DNA of 64,000 nt from Methylobacterium platani. Lineage in GTDB: Bacteria > Pseudomonadota > Alphaproteobacteria > Rhizobiales > Beijerinckiaceae. The notes beneath the pieces are model-generated. The model did no database searches. It was not told where the DNA came from and was given only the letters and a program-made list of their open reading frames with translations. The position numbers and the translations under genes were made by a program. The DNA lies in the NCBI RefSeq assembly GCF_001653715.1, contig NZ_LWHQ01000017.1, positions 162,745 through 226,744 of the forward strand. Direction: 5' to 3'. Each line of letters starts with the position of its first letter. Within the stretch, counting starts at the first letter, position 1. Positions 34,485 through 45,000 of the stretch are shown piece after piece.

Positions 34485-34533
34485 TCCGACGAAGAGGATG
34501 CCGGTTCGTCTCAGAAAATGCGGCAAAATCAAA
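34485..34533. repeat. Rhizobiales-type GCATTTTCCGACGAAG intergenic repeat
   Basis: AGAGCATTTTCCGACGAAG, a GCCGGTTCGTCTC centre and GAAAATGCGGCAAAATC form an element whose GCATTTTC (34489-34496) and GAAAATGC (34514-34521) are inverted. A degraded copy is at 63841-63895. It lies 8 bp after the MFS stop. The following 34580-34819 shows no gene. Confidence 0.75.
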
Positions 34534-34536
34534 TAC

Positions 34537-34579
34537 CTAGAGCGCTTCACGATTGCAACGCGATCGTGAAGCGCTCTAG
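34537..34579. terminator. Hairpin with perfect 17-base arms
   Basis: CTAGAGCGCTTCACGAT (34537-34553) is the exact complement of 34563-34579, with a 9-base loop. It directly follows the GCATTTTC repeat and lies between a rightward and a leftward gene, so it may end transcription in both directions. Confidence 0.65.
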
Positions 34580-34819
34580 CGGAAGCAGATCCGGGATCCA
34601 GCACAAGATGTCGCGAAGCCTCCGCCTCGCCGCAACGGTGCGGCGAGCGGAGCCGCTTCGCGGCAACCATCCCCTCGATCCCGGATCTCCTTCCACCTCG
34701 TTTCCGTCGTCCGGGAAAGGGATGGCTTACGACGGGGCATCAGCCTTGCGGCACCACACCCGCCCCGTACGGCTGCCGCGCGGGCCTCCGGGACGGGGCG
34801 GGAACGGCGGGGCCGGGGC

Positions 34820-37021
34820 CTACGCCGCCTGCCGGGCGGCCTCGCCGTAGAAGGTGCCGCCGTTTTCCGCCATCGCCACCAGCGTCGCCGGCGGGCTGAA
34901 GCGGGCGCCGTGCTTGGCTTCCAGCGTCCGGCACAGCGCGACGAACCGGGCCGGCCCCATGACGTCGATGTAGGACAGGGCGCCCCCGGTGAACGGCGCG
35001 AAGCCGAAGCCGAGGATCGAGCCGACATCGGCCTCGCGCGGATCGGTGACGACGCCTTCGCCGACGGTCCGGGCCGCCTCCAGCGCCTGGGTGACGAGGA
35101 GGCGCTGCTTCAGCTCCGGGAAGTCGACGTCGTCCGGGTCGAGCTTCGTCTCCTGCAGGCCGGCCAAGCCCGGCCACAGCTTCTTCGCGCCCTGCTCGGG
35201 ATAGTCGTAGAAGCCCTTGCGGTTCTTGCGGCCGAGCCGGCCTTCGCCCTCGACGAGGGCGGTGAGCACCTTCTCCTGGACAGGGTTGACCGCCGCCTCG
35301 CCGACCTGCGCCTTCGTCGCCTTGACGATCTTGAGGGCGAGGTCGACGCCGACCTCGTCGTTGAGCGAGAGCGGGCCCACCGGCATGCCGGCCTGGCGCC
35401 CGGCATTCTCGATCATCGCGGCCGGCACGCCCTCGGCCAGCATCAGGTGGCCTTCGAGGATGTAGGCACCGACGCAGCGGTTGGCGAAGAAGCCGCGGGC
35501 GTCGTTGACGACGATCGGGGTCTTCTTGATCGCCCGGACGTAGTCGAGGGCCGCCGCCAGCGCCCGCTCACCGGTCGTCTTGCCCATGATGATCTCGACC
35601 AGCATCATCTTCTCGACCGGCGAGAAGAAGTGGATGCCGATGAACTGCTCGGGGCGCGACGAGGCCTTGGCGAGCCCGCTGATCGGCAGGGTCGAGGTAT
35701 TGGAGGCGAAGATCGCGTCCGGCCCGATCACCGCCTCGACCTTCGCGATCACCTCGGCCTTGACCTTGGGGTCCTCGAACACCGCCTCGACCACGAGGTC
35801 GCATCCGGCGAGCGCGCCGTAGTCGCCGGTGGCGGTGATGCGCGAAAGCAGCGCGTCGCGGTCGGCGGTCTTGGCGCGGCCCTTCATGATCTGGTCGGAG
35901 ACGAGCTTGTGGGCGTAAGCCTTGCCCTTCTCGGCCGCCTCCGCCGACTGGTCGACCAGCACCACCTCGAGTCCCGCATTGGCCGAGACGTAGGCGATGC
36001 CCGCCCCCATGAAGCCGGCGCCGACGACCCCGACCTTCTTGAGCTGCACCGCGCCGACGCCCTTCGGCCGGCGGGCGCCCTTGTTGAGCTCGCCCATCGA
36101 CAGGAACAGGGTGCGGATCATCGCCGCCGCTTCCGGCGAGCGCAGGATCTTGGCGAAGTACCGGCTCTCGACCCGGAGCGCCAGGTCCATCGGCAGCTGC
36201 AGGCCCTCGTAGACGGCGTGCAGGATCGCCTTGGCGGCCGGATAATTGTCGTGGGTCTCGCGGCGGTAGATGGCGTTGGCCGGCGGCCAGGTCATCATGC
36301 CGGCCGGCGAGTAGACCTTGCCCGACGGCGCCTTGAACTTCGGCTGGTCCCAGGGCGCGACGGCCGAGCCGCCGGCCTTGATCCACTCGCGCGCCTTCTC
36401 GACGATCTCGGATCGCGGCGCGACCGCGTGGGCGAGGCCCATGTTGCGGGCCATCAGCGGGCGGATCTGCTCGCCCTTGAACAGCATCTGCAGGGCGTCG
36501 CCGGTCTGCATCAGGCGGGCGACGCGCTGGGTGCCGCCGGCGCCCGGAAACAGCCCGACCTTGATCTCCGGCAGGCCGACCCGGGTCTTGTCGTCGTCCG
36601 ACAGCACCCGGTGGTGGCAGGCCAAGGCCAGCTCGAAGGCGCCGCCGAGGCAGGTGCCGTGCACGGCGGCCGCGAACGGCTTCCCGCAGGTCTCGAGCTT
36701 GCGGTAGAGCAGGGTGAGCCGGCGCGATTCCTCGAAGAAGAAGGTCATCGCCTCCTCCTCGCCGCGCTCGCGGGCAAGGCGCGCGTGCTCGGCGCCGAGC
36801 CCCTGCAGCATGGTCAGGTCGGCGCCGCCCGAGAAGGTGTCCTTGCCCGACGTGATCACGCAGCCCTTGATGGCGGCGTCGGCCACGACGGCGTCGACGA
36901 TCCGGTTCAGCTCGTCCATCACCTCCGGGGTGACGACGTTCATCGAGCGGCCCGGCATGTCCCAGGTGGCGAGCGCCACGCCGTCGGCATCGGTCTCGAA
37001 GCGGAAATTCGTGAGGTTCAT
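34820..37021 (-). CDS. Bifunctional enoyl-CoA hydratase / 3-hydroxyacyl-CoA dehydrogenase (FadJ-like)
   Basis: A 733-residue multifunctional alpha subunit of beta-oxidation. The N-terminal crotonase part has KDTFSGGADLTML, HGTCLGGAFELALACHHRV and the catalytic-Glu block LPEIKVGLFPGAGGTQRVARL. The dehydrogenase starts near residue 327 (VGVVGAGFMGAGIAYVSANAGLEVVLVD), with FASNTSTLPISGLA and IHFFSPVEKMMLVEII later. It hydrates enoyl-CoA and oxidises the product to 3-ketoacyl-CoA. DUF2059 and thiolase genes follow it upstream on the same strand, with gaps of 22 and 5 bp; together with the acyl-CoA dehydrogenase they make a complete cycle. Confidence 0.92.
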   Translation of the reverse strand: MNLTNFRFETDADGVALATWDMPGRSMNVVTPEVMDELNRIVDAVVADAAIKGCVITSGKDTFSGGADLTMLQGLGAEHARLARERGEEEAMTFFFEESRRLTLLYRKLETCGKPFAAAVHGTCLGGAFELALACHHRVLSDDDKTRVGLPEIKVGLFPGAGGTQRVARLMQTGDALQMLFKGEQIRPLMARNMGLAHAVAPRSEIVEKAREWIKAGGSAVAPWDQPKFKAPSGKVYSPAGMMTWPPANAIYRRETHDNYPAAKAILHAVYEGLQLPMDLALRVESRYFAKILRSPEAAAMIRTLFLSMGELNKGARRPKGVGAVQLKKVGVVGAGFMGAGIAYVSANAGLEVVLVDQSAEAAEKGKAYAHKLVSDQIMKGRAKTADRDALLSRITATGDYGALAGCDLVVEAVFEDPKVKAEVIAKVEAVIGPDAIFASNTSTLPISGLAKASSRPEQFIGIHFFSPVEKMMLVEIIMGKTTGERALAAALDYVRAIKKTPIVVNDARGFFANRCVGAYILEGHLMLAEGVPAAMIENAGRQAGMPVGPLSLNDEVGVDLALKIVKATKAQVGEAAVNPVQEKVLTALVEGEGRLGRKNRKGFYDYPEQGAKKLWPGLAGLQETKLDPDDVDFPELKQRLLVTQALEAARTVGEGVVTDPREADVGSILGFGFAPFTGGALSYIDVMGPARFVALCRTLEAKHGARFSPPATLVAMAENGGTFYGEAARQAA

Positions 37022-37043
37022 GGCGAAGGCCTCGTGAGATCGA

Positions 37044-37553
37044 TTACGGCTTGGCCGGGGCGGGCACCGGGGCCGGCGAGGGGGCCGGCATGCCCTGCGG
37101 GGCCGGTGTCTGGCCGTTGCCCTGCTGCGACAGCGCCGCCAGCGAGAGCAGGTTCATCATCTTGGTCACCGCGTCCTTGGTGATCGTGGTGACCATCGAG
37201 GTCGGGTCGGCGTTGAGCGCCTGGAACTTCTGGTAGACCGGGTCGTCGTAGATCCCGACGAGCCGCTTCAGCTCGGCCGCATCGAACTTCTGGGCGTATT
37301 CCTTCGACAGGCCGTCGACGAGGGTGTCGCGCTCCTGGGCGAAGGTCTTCTCCAGCTCCGGACGCATCTTGGCCGATTGCTCGGCGGAAAGGCCGGAGAG
37401 GGTCTTCTCCTCGGCCTGCTTGAACGCCTGGGTCAGGTTGCGGGCGACGGTCTTGGTGACGATGTCGCGGGCCAGGGCGAGCCGCTCGTCGTCGGCCCGG
37501 GCCGGGCTCGTCAGGGCCAGGGCGAGGACCAGGAAGGGGAGGAACTTGCGCAT
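37044..37553 (-). CDS. DUF2059 domain protein, secreted
   Basis: A 169-residue protein with a signal peptide (MRKFLPFLVLALALTSPARAD). The mature part is helical: LAREIVTK-like start, then EKTLSGLSAEQSAKMRPELEKTFAQERDTLVDGLSKEYAQKFDAAELKRLVGIYDDPVYQKFQAL, the DUF2059 pattern. A low-complexity Pro/Ala tail (about 25 residues) ends the protein. Its function is unknown. It sits in the middle of a beta-oxidation operon (22 bp after it fadJ-like, 5 bp before it thiolase), which is unexpected for a periplasmic protein. Confidence 0.8.
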   Translation of the reverse strand: MRKFLPFLVLALALTSPARADDERLALARDIVTKTVARNLTQAFKQAEEKTLSGLSAEQSAKMRPELEKTFAQERDTLVDGLSKEYAQKFDAAELKRLVGIYDDPVYQKFQALNADPTSMVTTITKDAVTKMMNLLSLAALSQQGNGQTPAPQGMPAPSPAPVPAPAKP

Positions 37554-37558
37554 CGGTC

Positions 37559-38767
<1,209 letters not shown>

Positions 38768-38880
38768 GGGGCGTCTTCCCGGAATTGTCGTGCGGCGGCC
38801 CGAGGGGAGGGCGCCGGGAGGCAAGCGATAATCCTTAGATACGGCTTCCGTGGGACTCGCCCGAGGAAGCCTGAGCGCGC

Positions 38881-39031
38881 CTCCCCTCTCCCGAGTGGGA
38901 GAGGGGCCGGGGGTGAGGGTGCTACGGTCCCGCGGAAAGCTCACACCGTTCCGCTACCAGCACCACGCTCAGCGATTCGGACTGAAGCGTGTCACCCTCA
39001 CCCCCACCCCTCTCCCACTCGGGAGAGGGGA
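38881..39031. repeat. Large palindromic repeat between thiolase and acyl-CoA dehydrogenase genes
   Basis: Arms of about 40 bases (38881-38920 and 38992-39031) face each other across about 70 bp: CTCCCCTCTCCCGAGTGGGA, GAGAGGGGCCGGGGGTGAGGG and the inverse. It is of the CTCTCCC/GGGAGAGG class of REP-like elements. It separates two leftward genes of one pathway, so it probably divides the transcript. No gene is seen in 38768-39096. Confidence 0.75.
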
Positions 39032-39096
39032 TCCCGCGCCTTGATCGGATCCATGTCATTCTGGCGGAGGCAGCCTCCGCGGGTACGGGCCGGAGC

Positions 39097-40890
39097 CTAG
39101 AACAGCTCCGCCGGCACCGCCATGACGGCGTCGGACCCGGCCGAGATGCGGGCGAGCCGGGTGCCGGTCTCCGGCAGCACGCGCTCGACGTAGAACCGGC
39201 CGGTGGCCAGCCGCGCGTCCAGGCGCTCGGCGATGCCCTCGCCGGATTGCCTCTTCTCGGCCGTCGCCTTGGCGATCCGGCCCCACATGTAGCCCAGGGC
39301 GACGAGGCCCATCAGGTGCATGTAGTCGGTCGCCGCGGCACCCGCATTGTCGGGCTTGGCCATGGCGTTCTGCATCAGCCACATCGTGGCCTGCTGCAGG
39401 TGGCCGAGGCTCTTCGTCAGAGGCGCGCAGAACGCCTTGAGGGTCTCGTCCTCGGCATTCTCCTTGCAGAAGCCCTCGACCTCCGCGAGGAAGCGCATCA
39501 TCGCCCGGCCGCCGTCGCGCGGCAGCTTGCGGCCGACGAGGTCCATCGCCTGGATGCCGTTGGCGCCCTCGTAGATCTGGGCGATGCGGGCGTCGCGCAC
39601 GAATTGCGACATCCCCCATTCCTCGATGTAGCCGTGGCCGCCGAACATCTGCTGAGCGTCGACCGCGTTGGCGAATCCCCGGTCGGTCAGCACGCCCTTC
39701 ACCACCGGGGTGAGCAGGCCCATGTGGTCTTCCGCCGCCTGGCGGGCCGCCGGGTCCTCGGAGCGGTGGGCGATGTCGGCCTGGAGCGCGGTCCAGATCA
39801 CCAGGGCGCGGGCCGCATCGTTGAAGGCCCGGATGGTCATCAGGGTCCGGCGCACGTCCGGATGGACGATGATCGGGTCGGCGGGCTTGTCGGGCGCCGC
39901 GGCACCGGTGAGCGCCCGGCCCTGGAGCCGGTCGCGGGCATAGGATACGGCGTTCTGGTAGGCGACCTCGGACTGGCCGAGCCCCTGGATGCCGACGGCC
40001 AGCCGCGCCTCGTTCATCATCACGAACATCGCGTTGAGGCCGCGATTGGCCTCGCCGACGAGCCAGCCGGTGGCACCGTCGTAGTTCATCACGCAGGTCG
40101 CGTTGCCGTGGATGCCCATCTTGTGCTCGATGGCGCCGCACGACACCCCGTTGCGGGCGCCGATCGTGCCGTCCGGACCGATCAGGAACTTCGGCACCAC
40201 GAAGAGCGAGATGCCCTTGGTGCCCGCCGGCGCGCCCTCGATCCGGGCGATCACCAGGTGGACGATGTTCTCAGACAGGTCGTGCTCGCCGGCCGAGATG
40301 AAGATCTTGGTGCCGGTGAGCGAATAGGAGCCGTCGCCGTTCGGCACCGCCTTGGTCTTCAGGAGGCCGAGATCCGTGCCGCAATGCGGCTCGGTCAGGT
40401 TCATCGTGCCGGTCCAGGTGCCCTCGACCATCTTCGGCAGGTAGGTCCGCTTCTGCTCCTCGGAGCCGTGGACCAGGAGGGCGGCCATCGCTCCTTGCGT
40501 CAGCCCCGGATACATGCCGAGGGCCAGGTTGGCGCTCGACACGAATTCCTGCATCACGCTGTTGAGGGTGTGGGGCAGGTCCTGGCCGCCGTACTCGGCC
40601 GGCATCGACAGGCCCATCCAGCCGCCGCCCGCATAGGCGTCGTAGGCCGCCTTGAAGCCCTTCGGCGTCGTCACGCTGCCGTCGGGGCGGCGGGTGCAGC
40701 CCTCGGTGTCGCCGACGCGGTTGAGGGGGGCCAGCACCTCCTCGCACAGCTTCGCGCCCTCGGCGACCACCGCCTCGACCACGTCGGGCGTCGCCTCGGC
40801 GAACCCGGGCAGGTTGCTGTAGCGCGCGATCCCGAACACGTCGTTGAGGAGGAACAGCACGTCCTCCACCGGCGCCTTGTAGCTCGGCAT
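39097..40890 (-). CDS. Long acyl-CoA dehydrogenase (about 600 residues, DmdC/FadE-like)
   Basis: A 597-residue acyl-CoA dehydrogenase of the long form that carries an extra C-terminal domain. The start YKAPVEDVLFLLNDVFG, the flavin block MNLTEPHCGTDLGLLKTKA and TGTKIFISAGEHDLSENIVHLVIARIEGAPAGTKGISLFVVPKF are characteristic. The catalytic Glu is expected in QIYEGANGIQAMDLVGRKL. Relatives act on long-chain acyl-CoA or 3-methylmercaptopropionyl-CoA. A palindromic operator lies 56-77 bp upstream and a MerR gene beyond that on the same strand. Confidence 0.9.
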   Translation of the reverse strand: MPSYKAPVEDVLFLLNDVFGIARYSNLPGFAEATPDVVEAVVAEGAKLCEEVLAPLNRVGDTEGCTRRPDGSVTTPKGFKAAYDAYAGGGWMGLSMPAEYGGQDLPHTLNSVMQEFVSSANLALGMYPGLTQGAMAALLVHGSEEQKRTYLPKMVEGTWTGTMNLTEPHCGTDLGLLKTKAVPNGDGSYSLTGTKIFISAGEHDLSENIVHLVIARIEGAPAGTKGISLFVVPKFLIGPDGTIGARNGVSCGAIEHKMGIHGNATCVMNYDGATGWLVGEANRGLNAMFVMMNEARLAVGIQGLGQSEVAYQNAVSYARDRLQGRALTGAAAPDKPADPIIVHPDVRRTLMTIRAFNDAARALVIWTALQADIAHRSEDPAARQAAEDHMGLLTPVVKGVLTDRGFANAVDAQQMFGGHGYIEEWGMSQFVRDARIAQIYEGANGIQAMDLVGRKLPRDGGRAMMRFLAEVEGFCKENAEDETLKAFCAPLTKSLGHLQQATMWLMQNAMAKPDNAGAAATDYMHLMGLVALGYMWGRIAKATAEKRQSGEGIAERLDARLATGRFYVERVLPETGTRLARISAGSDAVMAVPAELF

Positions 40891-40945
40891 GTTTCCCCCG
40901 CTCCCACGATCCGTGCAGGTCCGTCCGCGGCGTCTCCCGCGGCGA

Positions 40946-40967
40946 GATAGTTCATATGTAAACTATC
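40946..40967. promoter_or_regulatory. Palindromic operator upstream of the acyl-CoA dehydrogenase gene
   Basis: GATAGTT and AACTATC are inverted 7-base arms around CATATGTA. It is the only AT-rich patch in a GC-rich region and lies in the promoter of the dehydrogenase. The neighbouring MerR protein is a natural candidate binder. Its sequence resembles the two sites in the aromatic cluster. The rest of 40891-41147 shows no gene. Confidence 0.6.
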
Positions 40968-41147
40968 TGGTCGAGGAACGGAAGGGGGGCCGCTCGCCCG
41001 GGCGGGCGTCGCGGGTGCGACCATCGTCGCAGGAGGCTCGATCCCGGGGTTCCCGGTCGAGGGGATCCCGATCGGGAGGTTCCCGGTTGGCGAGGTCCTG
41101 GCGGCACCCGCCCCCGCAGGGCGCCGCCGGGGATGTCAGGCGCCGTC

Positions 41148-41609
41148 TCAGGCGCTCGCGACGGTCTTGCCGTAGCCCCGCAGCGCCTCGAGCGCCCGCT
41201 CGATCTCCGCCTTCTGGTTCTCCAGATGGGTGATCTGCTCGGCGACCTGGGCCGGGGACAGCGAGAGGCTCGCGCCGGCACCGGCCTCGGCGATCTCGTC
41301 GCCGTCGACCATCGCGGCGATCTCCCGCAGGGTGAAGCCGAGCTCCTTGCCGCGTAGGATGGTGGCGAGGCGCGAGCGATCGTCCTCGGTGTAGAGGCGG
41401 GTCGTGCCGCGCCGCTGCGGATGCAGCAGGCCCTTCGCCTCGTAGAAGCGCAGCGCCCGCAGCGTCACGCCGAACTCCTCGGCGAGGTCGCCGATCGTCA
41501 ACGTCGCCGGCGCCGTCGAGCGGCCGGCCGGCCGGCCGGTGCGCGAAGCGGTTCCGCCGGGCCGGGCGGACGCCCCCCTGCTGCTCTCGGTCTGCCGATC
41601 ATAAGCCAT
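41148..41609 (-). CDS. MerR-family regulator, probably of fatty/branched acyl-CoA oxidation
   Basis: A 153-residue protein from ATG 41609 (GGGGGA ribosome site upstream). After a 40-residue disordered tail, the MerR winged helix runs LTIGDLAEEFGVTLRALRFYEAKGLLHPQRRGTTRLYTEDDRSRL, followed by a long coiled coil (SPAQVAEQITHLENQKAEIERALEALRGYG). There are no conserved metal-binding cysteines. The family resembles the LiuR-type MerR regulators that control acyl-CoA catabolic genes, and its neighbours fit. The N-terminal tail is longer than usual. Confidence 0.82.
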   Translation of the reverse strand: MAYDRQTESSRGASARPGGTASRTGRPAGRSTAPATLTIGDLAEEFGVTLRALRFYEAKGLLHPQRRGTTRLYTEDDRSRLATILRGKELGFTLREIAAMVDGDEIAEAGAGASLSLSPAQVAEQITHLENQKAEIERALEALRGYGKTVASA

Positions 41610-41938
41610 GCCGTTCCCCCGTGAGACACGCACCACTGCTCGTTCCAGTGCGCCCCCGGGACGCCCTGTGACACAAAGAAGGTCAAATGACCTACCTAAG
41701 GGAAAGGTAACGTCAACTTGAGCGTGTGTTACTTACGGTAAAAAATGTGCCATTTCAAGGGATTGTAGCGGAAATCACATAACCGTTACGCGCCCGATCG
41801 GCGGTGGAAAGCACGAAAAATGCCCGTTTGGCGTGCGTCGAATCACCCAAAGGTTGTGAACAAAAATCGCCCATTATCGAGTTGCGCCCGCAACGATCGA
41901 GCGCCCGAGGCAGCCCTGTCCACCCCGTCCGCTCCGGC

Positions 41939-41954
41939 TTAACCGGTTGTTTAC
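41939..41954 (+). promoter_or_regulatory. CtrA-box-like site upstream of the PodJ-like gene
   Basis: TTAA-CCGGTTG-TTTAC fits the CtrA consensus TTAA-N7-TTAAC at eight of nine positions. It lies about 145 bp before the start codon. A GANTC site (GAATC) is found about 100 bp further upstream, near 41840. The region 41610-42097 also contains GGTAACGTCAA (near 41705), a possible MerR half-site, and no gene. Confidence 0.45.
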
Positions 41955-42097
41955 CGTGCCGATCGAAAGTGCCGGAAGGAACCTTCCAGGCTGACGTCGC
42001 TGACCAGATCTTCAGGATCGGGCAGGGCGCGGGTTTCCGTCGGTCCAGTGCCGGCGCCTGTCCGCGAGTTCCTTCGGCCCCTTGCGCAGAGCCCGCC

Positions 42098-45000
42098 ATG
42101 AGACGGACCGCCCCTACACTCGACGCCTTCGATCCGGAGCTGCGCGACGCTGCCCGCGAGGCCGCCCGCCGCGCCGGATTGTCGGTCGACGAGTGGCTGG
42201 CCGAGGCGATCAGCGAGGGATCCGCCCGCGCCGGCGTGCGGCAGCAGACGCGCCGCGCCGCGGCGGGCGGCCGCCGCACCCGCCAGGACGCCTACCCGGC
42301 TTCGGCCTTCGCGACGCCCGAGCCCGCCGAGGACCGCCGGCCCGACCGGGGCTGGCAGCCCGAGCCGGCCCGCGGGCACCGCCCCCGTCCCGGCCGTCCC
42401 GCGGCCGCGCCCGCTCCGCTCCCGACCCCGCCGCGGGCCGAGCCCGCCGCCGACGCGCGGCTGGCCGAGGCGGTCGCGGCGATCGGCCGGCGCCTCGACG
42501 CGATCGACCGCCGCATCGGCGAGAGCCGCGAGGCGACCGACGAGGTCGTCGCCAAGGCGGTGAAGGACATCGAGACCCGCCTGGCCGAGGGCGCCCCCCG
42601 CGAGCCCACCCGGGCCGCGCGGCGTGCCCACCCGGCGCCCGACAGCCTCGCCGCCGCCGTGGCGGAGATCCGGCAGCGCCAGCAGCAGCTCGACGACGGC
42701 GGTCCCGAGGAGGAGAGCGACCTCCTGGTCGACGGCCTGCGGCGGGACCTCGCCCGGGTGATGGAGACGACCGAGGCCGCCGCCGTCGTGCTCTCGCCGG
42801 CGATCGCCGGGCTGCAGGCCGAGACCTCGCGCCTGCGCGACTCGATCGGCAGCCTCGCCACCAGCGGCGACCTCGTGACCCTCGAGCAGGCGGTGCGCAC
42901 CCTCGCCGACGAGGTGCAGCGGGCCCGCGACCCGGCCGACCTCGTCGCGGTGGCCGGGCCGATCGACCTGATGCGGGTTCAAGTCGGGCGCCTCGCCGAG
43001 GACGTCGCCGCCAACGTGCATGCCCGGGTCGCCCAGGACGTCGAGCGCCTGGCCCTCCAGGTCGGCGAAGCCGGTGCCGACCGGTCCGGCCTCGCCGACC
43101 GCGACGCGGTCGCGAAGCTGTTTTCCGAGCTCGAGGAGATCCGCGCGCGGGTCGCGGCCCTCGCCGAGCCGGCCCGGGTGCAGAACCTCGCCCGCTCGGT
43201 CGACGACCTCACCGAGACCGTGACCCGGCTCGGCAACGGCATGCTCGACAGCCCGGCCCTGATGAACGAGCTGCGGCCGCTGCTCGAGGAGATCCGCCAG
43301 GGCGTGCGCGCCCCGGCGGCCGACGCCCCGGCCCTGGTGCAGGGCATCGCCGACCTCGACCGCAAGCTCGACGACCTGCGGGCCGAGCGGCGCGAGCAGC
43401 CGAGCGCGGCCGGCGACATCCTCGGCCGCATCGACGCCCTCTCGGCCAAGGTCGACCAGGTCGCGGCGGTGAACACCGTCGGCGACGTGATGGAGCGGCT
43501 CGAGCAGATCGGCGAGGCCCTGCGCCAGCCGGCGCTGCCGAGCAGCGACCTCGCCTCGATCCACGGCATGCTGCGCAGCCTCGCCGACAAGCTCGACCGG
43601 GTCGGGCAGGGGGCGGGCGGCGAGACCCTCGACGGGCTCGAGCGGCAGGTCCTGGCGCTGGCGAGCCGCATCGACACCCGCGGCAGCGATCCGGCCCTGG
43701 CGGGCCTGGAGCGCACCATGGGCGATCTCCTGGCCCAGGTCGCGCTCCTGCGCGACGACGCGCCGATCCAGGCCGCCGCGGAGCGCGCCGCCCGCACGGT
43801 CGCCGATTCGATCGGGGCCGAGCGCAAGGGCGCGGTCGCGGCCGAGGGCCTCGGCGGGCTGCAGGCGACCCTGGCCGAGATGCGGACCCAGCAGGCCGCC
43901 GCCGACAAGCGGCTCCAGGCGACGATGGAGGGCGTGCACTCCGCCCTCGAGCAGCTGGTCTCCCGGCTGACCCAGCTCGACGGCGACCGCCGGGGCGAGA
44001 CGGCGCTCGCCGCCGCGCCGCCGCGCACCCCCCGCAGCCTGCGCGACAGCCTGCGCGAGACCACCGCGGCGACGCCGGAGCGCCCGGTCCGCCGCCCCGA
44101 GGCACCGCGCCCGGAGAATGCCCGCTTCGGCGCGGCGAGCCCGGCCGACGAGATGATCGAGCCCGGCGCGCTGCGCCCGCGCCACGCCGCGGGCGAGGCC
44201 GCCCCGGCCCCGGAGATGCCCGCCGGCGACATCAAGGCGAGCTTCATCGCGGCCGCCCGCCGCGCCGCCCAGGCGGCGGCGGCCGAGGCCGCCGGCACCG
44301 CCGCGCTTCCGTCCGCCGCGGCCGACCGGGCCGACGAGCCGCGCGGCAGCCTGGTCGAGCGCCTGCGGGCGACGATCGAGCGCCGGCGACGCCCGCTGCT
44401 CCTCGGCCTCGCGGCGATCGTGCTGGCGCTCGGCACGCTCCAGGCCCTGCAGGGCTCCGGCGCGCGGATGGGCGTCCCGGCGGTCACCCATGCGGCGACG
44501 GCGCCCGCCGACCCCGCCACGACCCAGGCCGTCGCCGCGCTCCCCGTCCAGAAGAGCGTGCCGCCGGCGAGCGCCCCCGCCGAGGAGGGCGGCCGGTCCG
44601 AGGCTGCCAAGCCCGAGGCTACGAAGGAGGCCACGAAGCCCGAAGCCTCCTTGCCGAAGGCGCCCGAGGCCGCCGGCGCACGCGCGCCGGATGCGGGCAA
44701 GGCGACCCTGGCATCCAAGCCCGCGGTGCCCCGGGTGACCGACATCGCCTCCCTCGGCGGCGAGCTGTCCGGCCTTCCGGCCGGCGCCGGCTCCCTGCGC
44801 CAGGCCGCCCTCGAGGGCGACGGCGCCGCGATCTACGAGCTCGCCAGCCGCGCCGTCGACGGGCGGGGCCTGCCGCGGGACGCGGCCCTCGCCGCCAAGC
44901 TGTTCGACCGCCTGGCCGGCGCCGGCTACGCCCCGGCGCAGTACCGCCTCGGCAGCCAGTACGAGAAGGGCCTCGGCCTCGTCCGCGACCAGGACAAGGC

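Noticed and set aside
41804..42097. N-terminal extension of the PodJ-like protein to 41804
   Set aside because: The extension has no family similarity, contains the CtrA-like box and is AT-rich, like a promoter.
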